A DNA stretch of 64,000 bases from JANMDN01 sp031376285 (GTDB lineage Bacteria; Actinomycetota; Thermoleophilia; Miltoncostaeales; Miltoncostaeaceae). This document shows positions 44,753-53,612 of this stretch, piece after piece (positions within the stretch are counted from its first letter, which is position 1; each line of letters starts with the position of its first letter). Where the stretch lies: assembly GCA_031376285.1 (NCBI GenBank), contig JANMDN010000003.1, forward strand, positions 62,001 to 126,000, read 5' to 3'. Both the position numbers and the translations under genes were made by a program. The notes beneath the pieces were generated by a model that saw nothing but the letters and a program-made list of their open reading frames with translations, was not told where the DNA came from and searched no databases.

Positions 44753-46540
44753 ATGTCGCACGGACGAACGAGGCCCACAGGGGTTCATCGCGCACAGGGA
44801 TGGCGCACCGCTGGCGGGCCCAAGCGGGTCCTCATGGTGAGCCGACGCGCCTCGCTTGCCGCCGTCGCGCTGCTGGTTTCACTCCTCTCGGCGGGTGGCG
44901 CGGTTGCCGCTCCCCCGGCCCCCACGCTCACCCCGGACATCGCCGCCGCGATCAACACGACGCCGACGATCACCCTCTCGGCACCGGGAGTCAGGATCAT
45001 TTACCGCTGGCAGATCGACGGCGGCCCCCTGAGGGCGGGCGCACTCGTGCCGCTCGCCGGCCTCGCCGATGGTCAGCACACGTTGACCGCACGAGCGTTC
45101 GACGCGTTGCTTGCGCCGTCCCCGGTCACGACCCGCACCTTCGTGCTTGACCGTGTCGCCCCGACCGCGCCGACGGTGACGCCCGCCCTGCCCTCGCTCA
45201 CCAACCAGCCAACGATCACCGTCACGCTCGGTGGAGGCGCAGAGCCGGTCACCTACCGCTGGAAGCTCGACGCCAACCCCCTCCAGACCGGAGCCACCGT
45301 CGCCCTGACCGGCCTCGCTGACGGCACGCACACGCTCACCGCAAACGCCGTCGACGCCGCCGGGAACGTCTCGCCGACGACAACTCGCACGATGCGGGTC
45401 GATCGGAAGGCTCCGAGCGCGCCGACGATCAACCCGTCCCCGTCGGCCACGGCGATCGTGAAGTCCTTCCCGACGTCGAGCCTGTCGGGAGGTGGCGAGC
45501 CGGTGATCTACCAGTGGCGCATCGACGACGGTCCGGTGACCTCAGGAGCAACCGTCTCCGCTAACGAAGTCGGCGACGGCGAGCACCGACTGACCGCCTG
45601 GACGATCGACGAAGCCCAAAACCGCTCGGCGGACTCCACGTGGGCCTTTCGCCTCGAGCGGACCGCGCCCGCGCCTCCGATCCTTTCGGCCCCCGCCGCG
45701 GGCCTCTCGGCGCGCCGAAGCGAGCTGAGCGCCGTCGTTGCGATTGGGACCCTCCAATGGTCGCTCACCGGCCCACGCGCGTTGAAGGGCGAGGGAAACG
45801 ACGCCCTGCGCGGCGGTCTCGCCGTCATACCCGACGGTCAGTACGCACTCGCCGCATCGGCCCGGAGCGCGCTCGGGTCGGTCTCGGCGACGACGGTGCT
45901 GAAGTTCACCCTCGACTCCACGCCACCGCAAAAGCCAGCCGTCGTGTCAGGGCCGACGTCGAGCCGTGGAGGGCCGAAGCCGAGCTTCACCTGGTTGGGC
46001 GAGCCCGCCGGCACCTACCTCTGGCGAGTGCGCCGGGGCGACATCATCGTCCAGGGTCCTGGACAGACGAGCGACCGCTCGGTTCAGCTCGCGCCGCTCG
46101 AAGGGCGGGGCGTCTACCGCTTTTCGGTGCGGCAGATCGACCCCGTCGGTAACGCCAGCCCGGAAGCCTCATGGAGCTTCACCCGCACCGGCCCGGCCCG
46201 CCTGGCGAAGCCCTTTGGGCCGCTCTTCCCGAAGCCCGGTCGCGATGTCCGCAAGCGCGCCCGCCTCGTGCTGCACTGGGTCTATCTCTCCGGACGTCCG
46301 TCGCGCCTATTCAACGTCCAGTTCTTCAACGAGTCCGGACGCAAGGTCTACTCCGGATTCTCGAAGCGGAACCAACTCAAGGTCCCGGCCCGCCTCCTCG
46401 TGCCGGGACGCCGCCTCTATTGGCAGGTCTGGCCGTTCTGGGGAGACGGCCGCGGCTACGCCCGCCGTCCACTTGGCGTGAGCTACTTCCAGGTCAGTCC
46501 GCCCGGTGCGCGGACCACAACGCCCATCGCAAAACCGTAG
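44753..46540 (+). CDS. Secreted Ig-like repeat protein C with shared C-terminal domain
   Basis: Close in plan to protein A: signal peptide (MVSRRASLAAVALLVSLLSA), about five Ig-like repeats (YRWQIDGG, LADGQHTLTARAFDA, YRWKLDANPLQTG) and the shared C-terminal domain at about 46196-46500 (SRLFNVQFFNESGRKV, LYWQVWPFWGDGRGYARRP). The longest frame starts at 44753; ATG 44834 directly precedes the signal peptide and may be the true start. The 122-bp gap before it may contain a second promoter for this operon half. Confidence 0.82.
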   Translation: MSHGRTRPTGVHRAQGWRTAGGPKRVLMVSRRASLAAVALLVSLLSAGGAVAAPPAPTLTPDIAAAINTTPTITLSAPGVRIIYRWQIDGGPLRAGALVPLAGLADGQHTLTARAFDALLAPSPVTTRTFVLDRVAPTAPTVTPALPSLTNQPTITVTLGGGAEPVTYRWKLDANPLQTGATVALTGLADGTHTLTANAVDAAGNVSPTTTRTMRVDRKAPSAPTINPSPSATAIVKSFPTSSLSGGGEPVIYQWRIDDGPVTSGATVSANEVGDGEHRLTAWTIDEAQNRSADSTWAFRLERTAPAPPILSAPAAGLSARRSELSAVVAIGTLQWSLTGPRALKGEGNDALRGGLAVIPDGQYALAASARSALGSVSATTVLKFTLDSTPPQKPAVVSGPTSSRGGPKPSFTWLGEPAGTYLWRVRRGDIIVQGPGQTSDRSVQLAPLEGRGVYRFSVRQIDPVGNASPEASWSFTRTGPARLAKPFGPLFPKPGRDVRKRARLVLHWVYLSGRPSRLFNVQFFNESGRKVYSGFSKRNQLKVPARLLVPGRRLYWQVWPFWGDGRGYARRPLGVSYFQVSPPGARTTTPIAKP

Positions 46541-46550
46541 GAGGACCGCG

Positions 46551-48605
46551 TTGTCGCACAGGATCGCCCACCCACGAGCTCGTCGTCTCATGCTGCTGCC
46601 CGTGGTGCTTTTCGCGAGCCTGACGGGAGCGCAGATGGCCGCTGCCGTCCCGGACCCCCCGACCCTTGCCGCAGGAGCCCCGCCCCCGGCGAACCCCGGA
46701 AACGGGGCGACCGTCGACTCGAACGGCAACGTCCTCTACAACCTCGACGCGGCCGCTCCAGGAGCGACCATCGCCTGGACACTGACGCGGCCCGCTGGCA
46801 GCACCGGCCCGGCCTACGGCCAACCCGGTGGCGGAACCGTCGCCGACCTCGGAGATGGCGCTCCCGACGGCGTCTACACCTTCACAGCGACGCAGGAGGA
46901 TCTCACCGGAACGTCCCTGCCCCTCCAGCTGACCGTAACGCTCACTCGCGTGCCAGTCCTGACGCCGGCCTCGTTTGGTGGGATCCCCGTCAACAATCCC
47001 AGCATCGCCATTGGTTTCACCTCGTCGCCGACCTGGGTGTTCCGCCAGGGCGCGACGATTGTCCATTCCGGCGTCACGTCGCCCGCGACGCTCCCCCCGA
47101 CGGGGATCCCCGACCCTCCAGCGACACCGACGATCTTCGAGGTGCGGAAGGTCTTCAGCCCTGGAAACTTCTCCGAGCTCGCGAGCCTGAGCTTCACGCT
47201 CGACCGGACGCCCCCGATCGCTCCCGCGTTTACGTCGGGCCCGGCTGACGGCGCGGTCGTGAACGCGCCGCCGACGTTCGGCCTCTCGGCCTTGGAGGGG
47301 AGCCTCAGCTGGTCGCTCACCCCGAGTGCCCCCGCAAAGACGGGTACCGGAGGCACAGCGGCGCTCGCGCCGATCGCCGACGACGGCACCTACACCTTCA
47401 CCGCGGTCGCAACTGACGTGGCGGGGAACCCGTCCACGACCGCGCGGACGTTCCGGCTCGACCGGAAAGCTCCGACGGCCCCGACGCTCACCCCTGAGAT
47501 CCTCAGCGTGCAGAACTCCCCGCCGACCACCACCCTCGCCGGCGGCGGCGAGCCGGTGAGCTACCGCTGGCAGCTCGACGGCGGCGCCATCAAGAGCACC
47601 GCAGACGTCAACCTCGTGGGGCTCGCTGACGGCGACCACACGTTCGTGGCATGGGCGGTCGACCAGGCGGGCAACGAGTCGCCGAAGACGACGCGTCCCT
47701 TCAAGCTCGACCGACTCGCGCCGGACCCGCCGAAGATCACCGGGGTGCCCGCGGCCCAGAAGAAGGAACCGCAGCCCACGATCAGCTCGCAGGCAAACGC
47801 GACGATCCTCTGGAACCTCACCGGACCGAAAGCGCTCTCCGGGCAGGGCGCCGCACCCCTCAGCCTCTCCTTGGGCTCGCTTCCCGATGGCGAGTACACG
47901 CTGACGGCCCGTGCCCGCACCCCCGCCGGGAACACATCCGCTCCCGCGATGGCGAGCTTCAGGATGGACACCCTGGCTCCGGCTGCTCCGGTGCTCGTCT
48001 CGAAGCCGACCTCCGACCGCGGCGGCTCGCGGCCCACGTTTTCGTGGACCGGTGAAGCCGGCGCGTCGTTTGTCTGGCAAGTTTCCCGCGGCGACCTGAT
48101 CGTTCAAGGACCTGGTACGACCGACGCCCGGGAGGTTCGCCTCTCGAAGCTCCTCGCCGGACGCTTTGTGTTCCAGGTGCAACAGATCGACGCGGCTGGG
48201 AACCTGAGCCCCGCGAACCAGTTCGCATTTACGATCAAGCGACGTGTGAAGGTGGTGGGGCGCCCAGTCATCGCGAAGCTCTACGGGCCGCTCTCTCCGA
48301 GGCCCGGCCTCGTCGTGACCCAACGGTCTCAGCTTCAGCTGCGCTGGGCCTACAAGGCGGGACGAAAGACTCGCTTCTTCAACGTGCAGGTCTTCGACGC
48401 CAATGGCAAGAAGATCCTGAGCGCTTTCCCGACAGCAACGCGCTACACCCTCCCCGCCGGACTGGCCAAACGCGGACGGCGCCTCTACTGGCAGGTCTGG
48501 CCATTCTGGGAGAAGGGTGGCTACGCCCGCAAGCCTTTGGGCGTGAGCTTCTTCGACATCTCCCGCACCGTCGCCAAGCTCGAAGCCGGGAGGGATGGCG
48601 GCTGA
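46551..48605 (+). CDS. Secreted Ig-like repeat protein D with shared C-terminal domain
   Basis: A 684-residue protein with signal peptide (LMLLPVVLFASLTGAQ), one or two divergent N-terminal beta domains, about five Ig-like repeats, and the shared C-terminal domain at about 48259-48580 (TRFFNVQVFDANGKK, LYWQVWPFWEKGGYARKP). Its middle is very similar to protein B, including PVSYRWQLDGG and LADGDHTFVAWAVDQAGNES, so the two arose by duplication. TTG 46551 is chosen because GGAGGA lies 6 nt before it, overlapping the preceding stop. Confidence 0.82.
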   Translation: MSHRIAHPRARRLMLLPVVLFASLTGAQMAAAVPDPPTLAAGAPPPANPGNGATVDSNGNVLYNLDAAAPGATIAWTLTRPAGSTGPAYGQPGGGTVADLGDGAPDGVYTFTATQEDLTGTSLPLQLTVTLTRVPVLTPASFGGIPVNNPSIAIGFTSSPTWVFRQGATIVHSGVTSPATLPPTGIPDPPATPTIFEVRKVFSPGNFSELASLSFTLDRTPPIAPAFTSGPADGAVVNAPPTFGLSALEGSLSWSLTPSAPAKTGTGGTAALAPIADDGTYTFTAVATDVAGNPSTTARTFRLDRKAPTAPTLTPEILSVQNSPPTTTLAGGGEPVSYRWQLDGGAIKSTADVNLVGLADGDHTFVAWAVDQAGNESPKTTRPFKLDRLAPDPPKITGVPAAQKKEPQPTISSQANATILWNLTGPKALSGQGAAPLSLSLGSLPDGEYTLTARARTPAGNTSAPAMASFRMDTLAPAAPVLVSKPTSDRGGSRPTFSWTGEAGASFVWQVSRGDLIVQGPGTTDAREVRLSKLLAGRFVFQVQQIDAAGNLSPANQFAFTIKRRVKVVGRPVIAKLYGPLSPRPGLVVTQRSQLQLRWAYKAGRKTRFFNVQVFDANGKKILSAFPTATRYTLPAGLAKRGRRLYWQVWPFWEKGGYARKPLGVSFFDISRTVAKLEAGRDGG

Positions 48606-48631
48606 CCGGCGTCCACCTGGCTCGGTAGGAT
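48602..48631 (+). promoter_or_regulatory. Promoter of a leaderless aminotransferase gene
   Basis: CTGACC (48602-48607) and TAGGAT (48626-48631) are 18 bp apart. The -10 box ends 7 nt before the GTG at 48639 and no ribosome-binding site is present, as expected for a leaderless mRNA. Confidence 0.45.
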
Positions 48632-48638
48632 TCCGGGC

Positions 48639-49724
48639 GTGACGACAACGACTTCCCCCATCTCATTTGCTCGCGGCGCCCCGTGCCCGGAGGCCCTCGA
48701 CGCGGATCTCATCGCCCGCTGCGCCGCCGAAGCCCTCGGCGACAACCCCGTCGCGATCCTCTCCTACAGCCCCGGAAACGGCTACCAGCCGCTGCGGGCG
48801 CTCCTCGGCGAGCCCCTCGGAGCGACCGCGGAGCAGGTCTTTGTGACCAACGGCTCGCTGCAGGGCTTCATCTTCCTACTCGAAGAACTCTTCTCGCCGG
48901 GCGACGTGCTCGCGGTCGAAGCTCCGACCTATGACCGAGCGCTGCTCCAGGCGAAGCTCCACGGAATCGACGTCCTCCCGATCCCCGTCGAGCCCGACGG
49001 GCTCTCGGTCGACGCACTCGCCGAGGCATGCGAGGCGGGCCGGGCGCCACGGATGCTCTACACAATCCCGAACTTCCAGAACCCGTCTGGGGCGACCCTG
49101 AGCCGCGCGAAGCGCCAAGCGCTCGTGGCGCTGGCCGAGCGCCACGACTTCCTCATCCTCGAAGACGACCCGTACGGTCGCCTCCGGTTCGAGGGCGAGC
49201 ACCTCCCGAGCCTCGCGTCGCTCGGCGGCTCGCGCGTCATCTTCACGTCGTCATTTTCGAAGACGCTCGCGCCAGGGCTTCGGGTTGGCTACATCGTCGC
49301 CCCACAGGACATCACCGCAAAGCTCGTGGGCCGGGCAAACCGGACCTACATCTCACCGTCGCTCCTTGCTCAGGCCGCGGTGCACCGAGTGATGGCGGAC
49401 GGCCTCCTCGACGCGAATATCGCGCGCGTCACGGGCCTGATGCGCGAGCGACGCGACGCCATGCTCGCGGGGCTCGATCAGATGCCGGCCGGCACTGAGT
49501 GCCACGCCCCCGAGGGTGGGTTCTTCTGTTGGCTCGAACTCCCAGAAGGGTTCTCGGCTGACGCCCTCGCCTCCGTCGCCGAGCGCGAGGGAGTGCTCTA
49601 CGTTCCCGGGAGCGCCTGTTTCGTCGAGGGTGGCGAGCGGACCCTGCGTCTGGCCTACAGCGGTGTGAGCCCTGAAGAGATCACCGAGGGGATGCGGCGC
49701 CTCGGGGCCGCCTTCGCGTCGTAG
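48639..49724 (+). CDS. PLP-dependent aminotransferase, class I/II (2-aminoadipate/MocR-like)
   Basis: A 361-residue fold type I enzyme: VTNGSLQGF, YTIPNFQNPSGATLS, LEDDPYGRLRF and the PLP lysine in SSFSKTLAPGLRVGY. This set is typical of the LysN / 2-aminoadipate aminotransferase-like group, but the amino-acid substrate cannot be fixed. The start is GTG at 48639, apparently leaderless. It separates the Ig-repeat operon from the LapA-like gene. Confidence 0.9.
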   Translation: MTTTTSPISFARGAPCPEALDADLIARCAAEALGDNPVAILSYSPGNGYQPLRALLGEPLGATAEQVFVTNGSLQGFIFLLEELFSPGDVLAVEAPTYDRALLQAKLHGIDVLPIPVEPDGLSVDALAEACEAGRAPRMLYTIPNFQNPSGATLSRAKRQALVALAERHDFLILEDDPYGRLRFEGEHLPSLASLGGSRVIFTSSFSKTLAPGLRVGYIVAPQDITAKLVGRANRTYISPSLLAQAAVHRVMADGLLDANIARVTGLMRERRDAMLAGLDQMPAGTECHAPEGGFFCWLELPEGFSADALASVAEREGVLYVPGSACFVEGGERTLRLAYSGVSPEEITEGMRRLGAAFAS

Positions 49725-49734
49725 GAGGTACTGC

Positions 49735-50019
49735 TTGAACGATCAGCCGATACTCGAGCACCCGCCCGCACGAGAAGGGCTCGACGACGAGGACCGCGCG
49801 CGGATCGTCAAGGGTGCCGTGGTGGCCCTCATCGCGATCCTGGTCATTCTCTTCATCATGCTGAACCGCCGCCAGGTGCGGGTCAACTTCCTCATCTTCC
49901 GGGCAGAGGCATCGCTCATCTGGGTGATCGTGCTGTCGCTCATCGCGGGCGCGATCCTCGGCTCAGTGGTACCCCGCGCGCTTCGACGGCGCTTTGGCAG
50001 GAATCGGACGGGGTCCTGA
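49735..50019 (+). CDS. LapA-like (DUF1049) small membrane protein
   Basis: A 94-residue protein with two hydrophobic helices (VVALIAILVILFIMLN and IWVIVLSLIAGAILGSVV) separated by a short NRRQVRVNFLIFRAEA loop, the pattern of LapA/DUF1049 proteins. TTG at 49735 follows AGGAGG that overlaps the aminotransferase stop. In other bacteria LapA-like proteins are linked to envelope assembly; the role here is unknown. Confidence 0.85.
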   Translation: MNDQPILEHPPAREGLDDEDRARIVKGAVVALIAILVILFIMLNRRQVRVNFLIFRAEASLIWVIVLSLIAGAILGSVVPRALRRRFGRNRTGS

Positions 50020-50075
50020 GTTCTGACGCCAGCCCGCCGGCATCGTCGCTTCTCTCGGCGACGATCGCCGCACCG

Positions 50076-50312
50076 GTGCGGTTTCCGACGATGGGGTCGC
50101 TGCTGCGCGGGATGGTTGGCGCCTCGCGGACCGGTGGCTTCCATGTCGAACTGCGAAACCACGAGAGCGGGCGAGTCGTTGCGCGCGAACCTGCTGGAGA
50201 CACTCCGGCATCAGCGCGGGCGCTACTCGCGGTGATCGAGGCCGATCTCGGCGCGATGACGCTGGACGAGTTCGGGCGTCAATGGGGGCGCCACCGACCG
50301 GTGCTAGGGTAG
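50076..50312 (+). CDS. Hypothetical small protein
   Basis: A 78-residue frame with coding-like codon use (MGSLLRGMVGASRTGGFHVE, then ALLAVIEADLGAMTLDEF). No family is recognised. The frame stays open upstream to about 50019, at the LapA stop, but the first GTG/ATG is at 50076. It ends just before the SpoIID-NlpC gene and might be spurious. Confidence 0.45.
   Translation: MRFPTMGSLLRGMVGASRTGGFHVELRNHESGRVVAREPAGDTPASARALLAVIEADLGAMTLDEFGRQWGRHRPVLG
50305..50310 (+). promoter_or_regulatory. -10 box of a leaderless SpoIID-NlpC gene
   Basis: TAGGGT ends 7 nt before the ATG at 50318 with no ribosome-binding site between, matching the geometry seen at 48639. No clear -35 is visible. The box overlaps the end of the small hypothetical frame. 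Confidence 0.4.
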
Positions 50313-50317
50313 TGGCA

Positions 50318-51583
50318 ATGCGCGTTCGATTGCCGGTCGCGCTGGTTGCCACGTTTGCGCTCGCCGCGACGGCAACCGGCGCCCCCCTTACGCGGGACCA
50401 GCTCATTCAGGCTGCCCGTAGTGGAAAGTCGATCCCGGCGATCATGAAGCAGTCGTTCCCGCAGTCGCGTATTCAGCGACAGAGCGGGGCCCGGGTGCGC
50501 GTGCTGCTCTCGGTCATGCCACGGATGATCATCACCGGTAAGACGGCGCTTGCCGTGACCGACGAGGGGCAGTGGAAACGCCCCATGCAGCGGCCGCTCG
50601 ACGCGACCCACCGCTACGAAATCACGCGCAGTGGCGCGGGTTTCGCGGTCCGCGACCTTGATGGCACAGGCGCCCCGCGGACCTTCAAGGGCCCCATTCG
50701 CGTCGACTCGGCCGACGCTTCGACCGGCATCCGGATCGCCGATCCGTTTGACCGGCGCTACCGCGGATCGCTTCGAATGGTTGCCCTCGACAAGGACAGC
50801 TTCCAGCTCGTGAACGAGCTCGGCCTCGAGGACTACCTTCAGGGCGTCCTGCCCGGAGAGGTGCCCGAGGGGACCGGTCCGGCCACTGCGCTCAAGGCAG
50901 AGGTCATCGCCTACCGGTCTCGCACGTTCGCAAAGCTCCGCGGTCACGCGTTCCCGTACGACGTCGACTCCGACTCCCCCCTGTATCTCGGATTCGACGC
51001 AGAACGCGAACAGACCAACCAGGCGGTCCGGGGCAGCAAGGGCCTCACGCTGATGGTCGGCAAGCGTCCGTTCGAGGCCCAGTTCCCAACGTCAGGCACC
51101 GTCGTCACACCGACGCTGACCGCCGACCTTGGTCGCCCTGAGCAGATCGCGGCCCACCCGTCGCGTCTGATCTCGGGCGCGACCCCCGGCCTTGGCCAAG
51201 CGGCCGTGGACGCCGGCATCGGATTCCTCGGAACCCCATACCTCTGGGGCGGCTCCAAGCCGGGTGGCTTTGACTGCTCTGGCTTCACGAGCTACATCTA
51301 CGGGCAGCTCGGCATCCTTCTCCCGAGGGTGGCGGAGGACCAGGCCAAGGTCGGCCAGTACGTGCCGCGCGAGCAACTCGCACCCGGCGACACGGTCTTC
51401 TTTGCCGACAGCTCCGGCTACATCCACCACATGGGCATGTACATCGGAAACAACAAGATGGTCCATGCCCCGCGAACGGGTGACGTCGTGAAAATCTCCG
51501 ACATCACCTCGGAGTACTACACGCGCCAGTACGCCGGAGCGCGCCGGTACTCGCCAGCGGTGGGCAGCGTTCCCGGGAAGTGA
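50318..51583 (+). CDS. Secreted SpoIID-like / NlpC-P60 fusion protein 1
   Basis: The 421-residue protein begins with a signal peptide. A SpoIID-type domain follows with GLEDYLQGVLPGEVPEG and ALKAEVIAYRSRTFAK, including the Glu that in SpoIID is the lytic transglycosylase catalytic residue. The later conserved part of SpoIID (GG-T loop) is shortened. From ~300 on is an NlpC/P60 peptidase with Cys320 (GGFDCSGFTSYIYG) and a His in YIHHMGMYIG. Together it could cut both glycan and peptide of the cell wall. It is about 100 bp before the amidotransferase-fold triplet and is paralogous to the protein at 54903. Confidence 0.85.
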   Translation: MRVRLPVALVATFALAATATGAPLTRDQLIQAARSGKSIPAIMKQSFPQSRIQRQSGARVRVLLSVMPRMIITGKTALAVTDEGQWKRPMQRPLDATHRYEITRSGAGFAVRDLDGTGAPRTFKGPIRVDSADASTGIRIADPFDRRYRGSLRMVALDKDSFQLVNELGLEDYLQGVLPGEVPEGTGPATALKAEVIAYRSRTFAKLRGHAFPYDVDSDSPLYLGFDAEREQTNQAVRGSKGLTLMVGKRPFEAQFPTSGTVVTPTLTADLGRPEQIAAHPSRLISGATPGLGQAAVDAGIGFLGTPYLWGGSKPGGFDCSGFTSYIYGQLGILLPRVAEDQAKVGQYVPREQLAPGDTVFFADSSGYIHHMGMYIGNNKMVHAPRTGDVVKISDITSEYYTRQYAGARRYSPAVGSVPGK

Positions 51584-51684
51584 GCCTTCCACCAGAAGAC
51601 CGTTAGGGTTTCGTTCGCTTCAGCCCTCCGCGTCGCACCTCCCGCCACCATGGCCGGGTCAGGAAGACGATCCCGGAGGTGACC

Positions 51685-52593
51685 ATGATCGAACGTCGTG
51701 CTGGTGCGAGGGCCGTCGGCGCGCTGATCGCTGGAGCGTTCGGCGCAGGTCCGGCTCTCGGCGCGTGTGCCCCGGCGGGCGCGCAGCCGAAGGTGAGCGG
51801 AGGCTTCCGGATCGGGATCGCACAAAGTGCGCAAGGTCACCCGAAGGACAAGGGTGTGATCGCGAACATGTTTAGGGCGACGCACGCTCAGGCGCAGGTG
51901 ATGGGTGGCGGTGGACTTCGCATCCTCAGCGACTCGGCGCTCGCAAGCCCCGCTGCGCTTGCCGATGTGAAGGTGCTGGTCCTCCCCGAGGTGAAGGGTC
52001 TTTCGAACGCGCAACGCCTGGCGATACTCGGGTGGGTCAAGCGAGGCGGTGGGCTCGTGAGCCTCTACTTCGACGGGCGCGACGACGCCGACGGCACACC
52101 GCTCGTGCGCAAGGGCTTCGGAGGACGGACCGAGTGGGGATCCCTCTCGCCCGCGTTCGGGGCGAACTTCATCAACGATGCGTTCATGACGCAGGCGAGC
52201 TTCGGGTTGGAGCAGGGTCATCCACTGATTGCGGCCGCGTCGCGTTTTTGCGGTGGGCCAGTGCCGGACTACGCCTGGCGACGAGACCAGCGCCCGATCG
52301 CCCTCACCGGGGAACTCGTCGAACCGAACGGCCGCCAGTTCATGCCCATCGCGCGCCTGCGCACGGTGCGGATCACTTGGAAGCGTCCCGAGCCGAAGGC
52401 ACGGCCGGGTGCCGTTTTCGCGTTCACGAACCGCTACGGCGCGGGTCGCGTTGTCCACTTCGGGTTCAACTTCATCGACGCCTGGCAACCTTGGACGTTC
52501 CAGAAGTACTACGCGGGCGTCGATCCGGCCGGACCGAACACTGGCGTGGCGCTTCTGCGGGGTTCCGTGGAATGGGCGTCCGGGCGCGCGTAG
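51685..52593 (+). CDS. Secreted amidotransferase-fold (ThuA/GATase1-like) protein, paralog 1
   Basis: A 302-residue protein with an Ala/Gly-rich signal peptide and a cysteine near the mature start (GACAPAG). The core resembles class I amidotransferase-like domains of the ThuA/beta-galactosidase-trimerisation type: VKVLVLPEVKGLSNAQR, LGWVKRGGGLVSLYFDG and GAGRVVHFGFNF near the end. FCGGPVPDYAWRR and LRGSVEWAS are conserved in all three paralogs. A catalytic Cys-His pair is not evident, so a binding role is possible. ATG 51685 follows CGGAGG. Confidence 0.7.
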   Translation: MIERRAGARAVGALIAGAFGAGPALGACAPAGAQPKVSGGFRIGIAQSAQGHPKDKGVIANMFRATHAQAQVMGGGGLRILSDSALASPAALADVKVLVLPEVKGLSNAQRLAILGWVKRGGGLVSLYFDGRDDADGTPLVRKGFGGRTEWGSLSPAFGANFINDAFMTQASFGLEQGHPLIAAASRFCGGPVPDYAWRRDQRPIALTGELVEPNGRQFMPIARLRTVRITWKRPEPKARPGAVFAFTNRYGAGRVVHFGFNFIDAWQPWTFQKYYAGVDPAGPNTGVALLRGSVEWASGRA

Positions 52594-52695
52594 GCGAGCC
52601 TCCCCGGCCCGACTCAAGCTCTGGCCGGTTTGGGCCGATCACATCTGCAGGCGGACTGACCCGCCAAGCGTTTCATCGGTGCACGGAGGCACACG

Positions 52696-53601
52696 TTGTC
52701 GAAGCTCAAGGCCACGCTTGGAAGCGCGCTTGTCATGGCGCTCGCAAGCACCGGTTCGGCCCTCGCCGCCTGCGTCCCGTCGGGCAGCCAACCGGCCGTG
52801 CCGGGCGACTTTCAGGTCGGGGTGCTGCAAAGCGACCAGGGCGCCGCACGCGATGTCGGTGTGATCCGGAACATCTTCAGCGTCACAAAAGCGAAGCTCG
52901 ACGAGGCGCTACCGGGTCGGGTTCGAGTCCTCTCCGACGCCGACGCCGCTCGGCCCGAGGCCCTTGCGGGCCTCAAGGTCATCGTCCTCCCCGAAACAAA
53001 GGGCCTCTCGCGGGCCCAACGGCGCGCATTGCTCGGCTGGACGCGCCAGGGCGGGGGCCTCGTCAGCCTGTACTTCAGCGGTCGCGACGACGAGGTTGGG
53101 ACACCGCTCATCCGCCGCGCAGAGGGCTGGGGCGGGCGCACCGAATGGGCTGAACTCTCCCCCGCGTTCGGGGCGCGTTTCCTGAACGACGTCTACATGA
53201 CCGAGGCAACCTTCTCGATCGACCCCGAACATCCGTTGGCTGAGAAGGCCGCTCGCTTCTGTGGGGCGACGCTTCCTGACTACGCGTGGCGCCGAGGCAC
53301 CCGCCCGACGGCGCTCACGGGTGAACTCGCGGTGTCGGCGAGCCGGAAGTTCGTACCGCTCGCGCGGCTCAAGCACGTGAAGATCACCTGGGAGAGGCCC
53401 GAGAAGCGCGCCGTTCCAGGTTCGATCTTCGCTTGGACCAATAGCTACCGCCAAGGACGTCTCGTCCACTTTGGGTTCAACTTCATGGACGCCTGGCAGC
53501 CATGGACCTTCCAGACCTTCTACGAGGGCGTCGACCCGCACGCCCCGGACACCGGCACCGCGCTCCTGCGAGGGGCCGTCGAGTGGGCTTCGGCGGCCTG
53601 A
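52696..53601 (+). CDS. Secreted amidotransferase-fold protein, paralog 2
   Basis: A close paralog of the preceding protein: signal peptide (LVMALASTGSALAACVPSG), VIVLPETKGLSRAQRRALLG, GGGLVSLYFSGRDDE, FCGATLPDYAWRRG, GRLVHFGFNFMDAWQPWTF and LLRGAVEWAS. TTG 52696 follows CGGAGG, 7 nt before it. The ~100-bp gap to paralog 1 is Pro/Gly-codon-like but has no frame of interest. Confidence 0.7.
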   Translation: MSKLKATLGSALVMALASTGSALAACVPSGSQPAVPGDFQVGVLQSDQGAARDVGVIRNIFSVTKAKLDEALPGRVRVLSDADAARPEALAGLKVIVLPETKGLSRAQRRALLGWTRQGGGLVSLYFSGRDDEVGTPLIRRAEGWGGRTEWAELSPAFGARFLNDVYMTEATFSIDPEHPLAEKAARFCGATLPDYAWRRGTRPTALTGELAVSASRKFVPLARLKHVKITWERPEKRAVPGSIFAWTNSYRQGRLVHFGFNFMDAWQPWTFQTFYEGVDPHAPDTGTALLRGAVEWASAA

Positions 53602-53612
53602 AAGGACGACGT

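Noticed and set aside
38849..48605. CRISPR array or tandem DNA repeat in the Ig-repeat genes
   Set aside because: The repetition is at protein level, with ~80-residue diverged units in open frames. There are no short identical DNA repeats with spacers. No CRISPR array or cas gene was seen anywhere in the window.
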